This document shows positions 63,811 through 64,000 of a DNA stretch of 64,000 nucleotides, piece by piece (position 1 is the stretch's first letter; every line of letters begins with the position of its first letter). This DNA is from Gammaproteobacteria bacterium (lineage in GTDB: Bacteria > Pseudomonadota > Gammaproteobacteria > Nevskiales > Nevskiaceae), in the NCBI GenBank assembly GCA_026398875.1, contig JAPLSB010000019.1:310001-374000 (forward strand), given 5' to 3'. The notes beneath the pieces were generated by a model. That model was not told the origin of the DNA. It searched no databases and saw only the letters and a program-made list of their open reading frames with translations. A program made the position numbers and the translations under genes.

Positions 63811-64000
63811 ATGCAATCGATTCCGAAGCTCGACGCTGCGTACACCGCGTCATTCCAGACCATCAAGGCCCTTGTACCGCCGAGGCCGACCCGCAGCCTG
63901 GCGCGCTTGATCCTGGTCATCCTGACGCTGCTCGTCGTGCTGTTGAGCACGGCGCCGTGGATCCAGACGGCATCTGGCAGCGGCCAGATCATCGCCCTTG
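63811..64000 (+). CDS. HlyD-family secretion adaptor, N-terminal fragment
   Basis: Only the first 63 residues are in the window. After a hydrophilic N-terminus, RSLARLILVILTLLVVLL (about residues 29-47) is a membrane helix, followed by STAPWIQTASGSGQII, the usual start of the periplasmic lipoyl domain in HlyD proteins. ATG 63811 starts two bases after the ABC gene, so the pair are co-translated. It is probably a membrane fusion protein for the ABC exporter-like protein. The rest of the gene is beyond the window. Confidence 0.75.
   Translation, partial: MQSIPKLDAAYTASFQTIKALVPPRPTRSLARLILVILTLLVVLLSTAPWIQTASGSGQIIAL

Overview
This 64 kb window is a GC-rich chromosomal segment from a gammaproteobacterium. 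The evidence is the gene order rpsT-murJ-ribF-ileS-lspA, the order rplU-rpmA-obgE-proB, an RlmC-type rRNA methyltransferase and a full set of type IV pilus minor pilins. The style (very GC-rich third positions, PilY1/FimV genes, a PQQ alcohol dehydrogenase, pyruvate carboxylase) suggests the Nevskiales/Xanthomonadales neighbourhood, but that placement is inference. No phage, IS element, CRISPR array or replication origin is visible.

Layout. 1-181: the 3' end of sufS. 320-16457: two complete, diverged minor-pilin operons in tandem (fimT-pilV-pilW-pilX-pilY1-pilE-pilE, then fimT-pilV-pilW-pilX-pilY1-pilE). They are mostly joined by 4-base stop/start overlaps and encode priming and adhesin components of type IV pili. 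16494-22397 (minus): lspA, ileS, ribF, murJ. 22441-22910: an imperfect inverted repeat, a good promoter, an rpsT reading frame that lacks its middle and is frameshifted, and a strong terminator. 22965-27404 (minus): an RND efflux pump and its adaptor. 27598-30568 (minus): proB, obgE, rpmA, rplU. 30705-36144 (minus): an Asp-type alpha/beta hydrolase, fabH and pyruvate carboxylase. 36487-37735: a small winged-helix protein and a CbbY-like phosphatase. 37809-39255 (minus): a VIT-family transporter and a triple-BON protein.

39454-43041: a periplasmic oxidation module made of a lipoprotein cytochrome c, a PQQ alcohol dehydrogenase with the Asp-Tyr-Asp signature of lanthanide-type enzymes, and a fusion of a substrate-binding-like domain to cytochrome c. 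43079-46386: tRNA-Arg, then rplY, pth, ychF and yajQ. 46407-51458 (minus): a lipoxygenase-like gene directly abutting a 1158-residue cyclase/AAA/TPR signalling protein. 51720-54309: a 42-residue Cys-rich protein, a long intergenic stretch, an unknown Leu/Ala-rich lipoprotein and an RsuA-family pseudouridine synthase. 54339-61779: a LOG-family protein, gmhA, clpB, a compact FimV-like protein, tadA and rlmC. 62078-64000: an ABC exporter whose ATPase motifs are degenerate, followed by the start of a HlyD-type protein.

The points most worth a second look are the disrupted rpsT, the roughly 180-residue hydrophobic insertion in the second PilY1, the lipoxygenase/cyclase pair with unusual His spacing, the binding-protein/cytochrome fusion beside the PQQ dehydrogenase, and the ATPase-dead ABC exporter.
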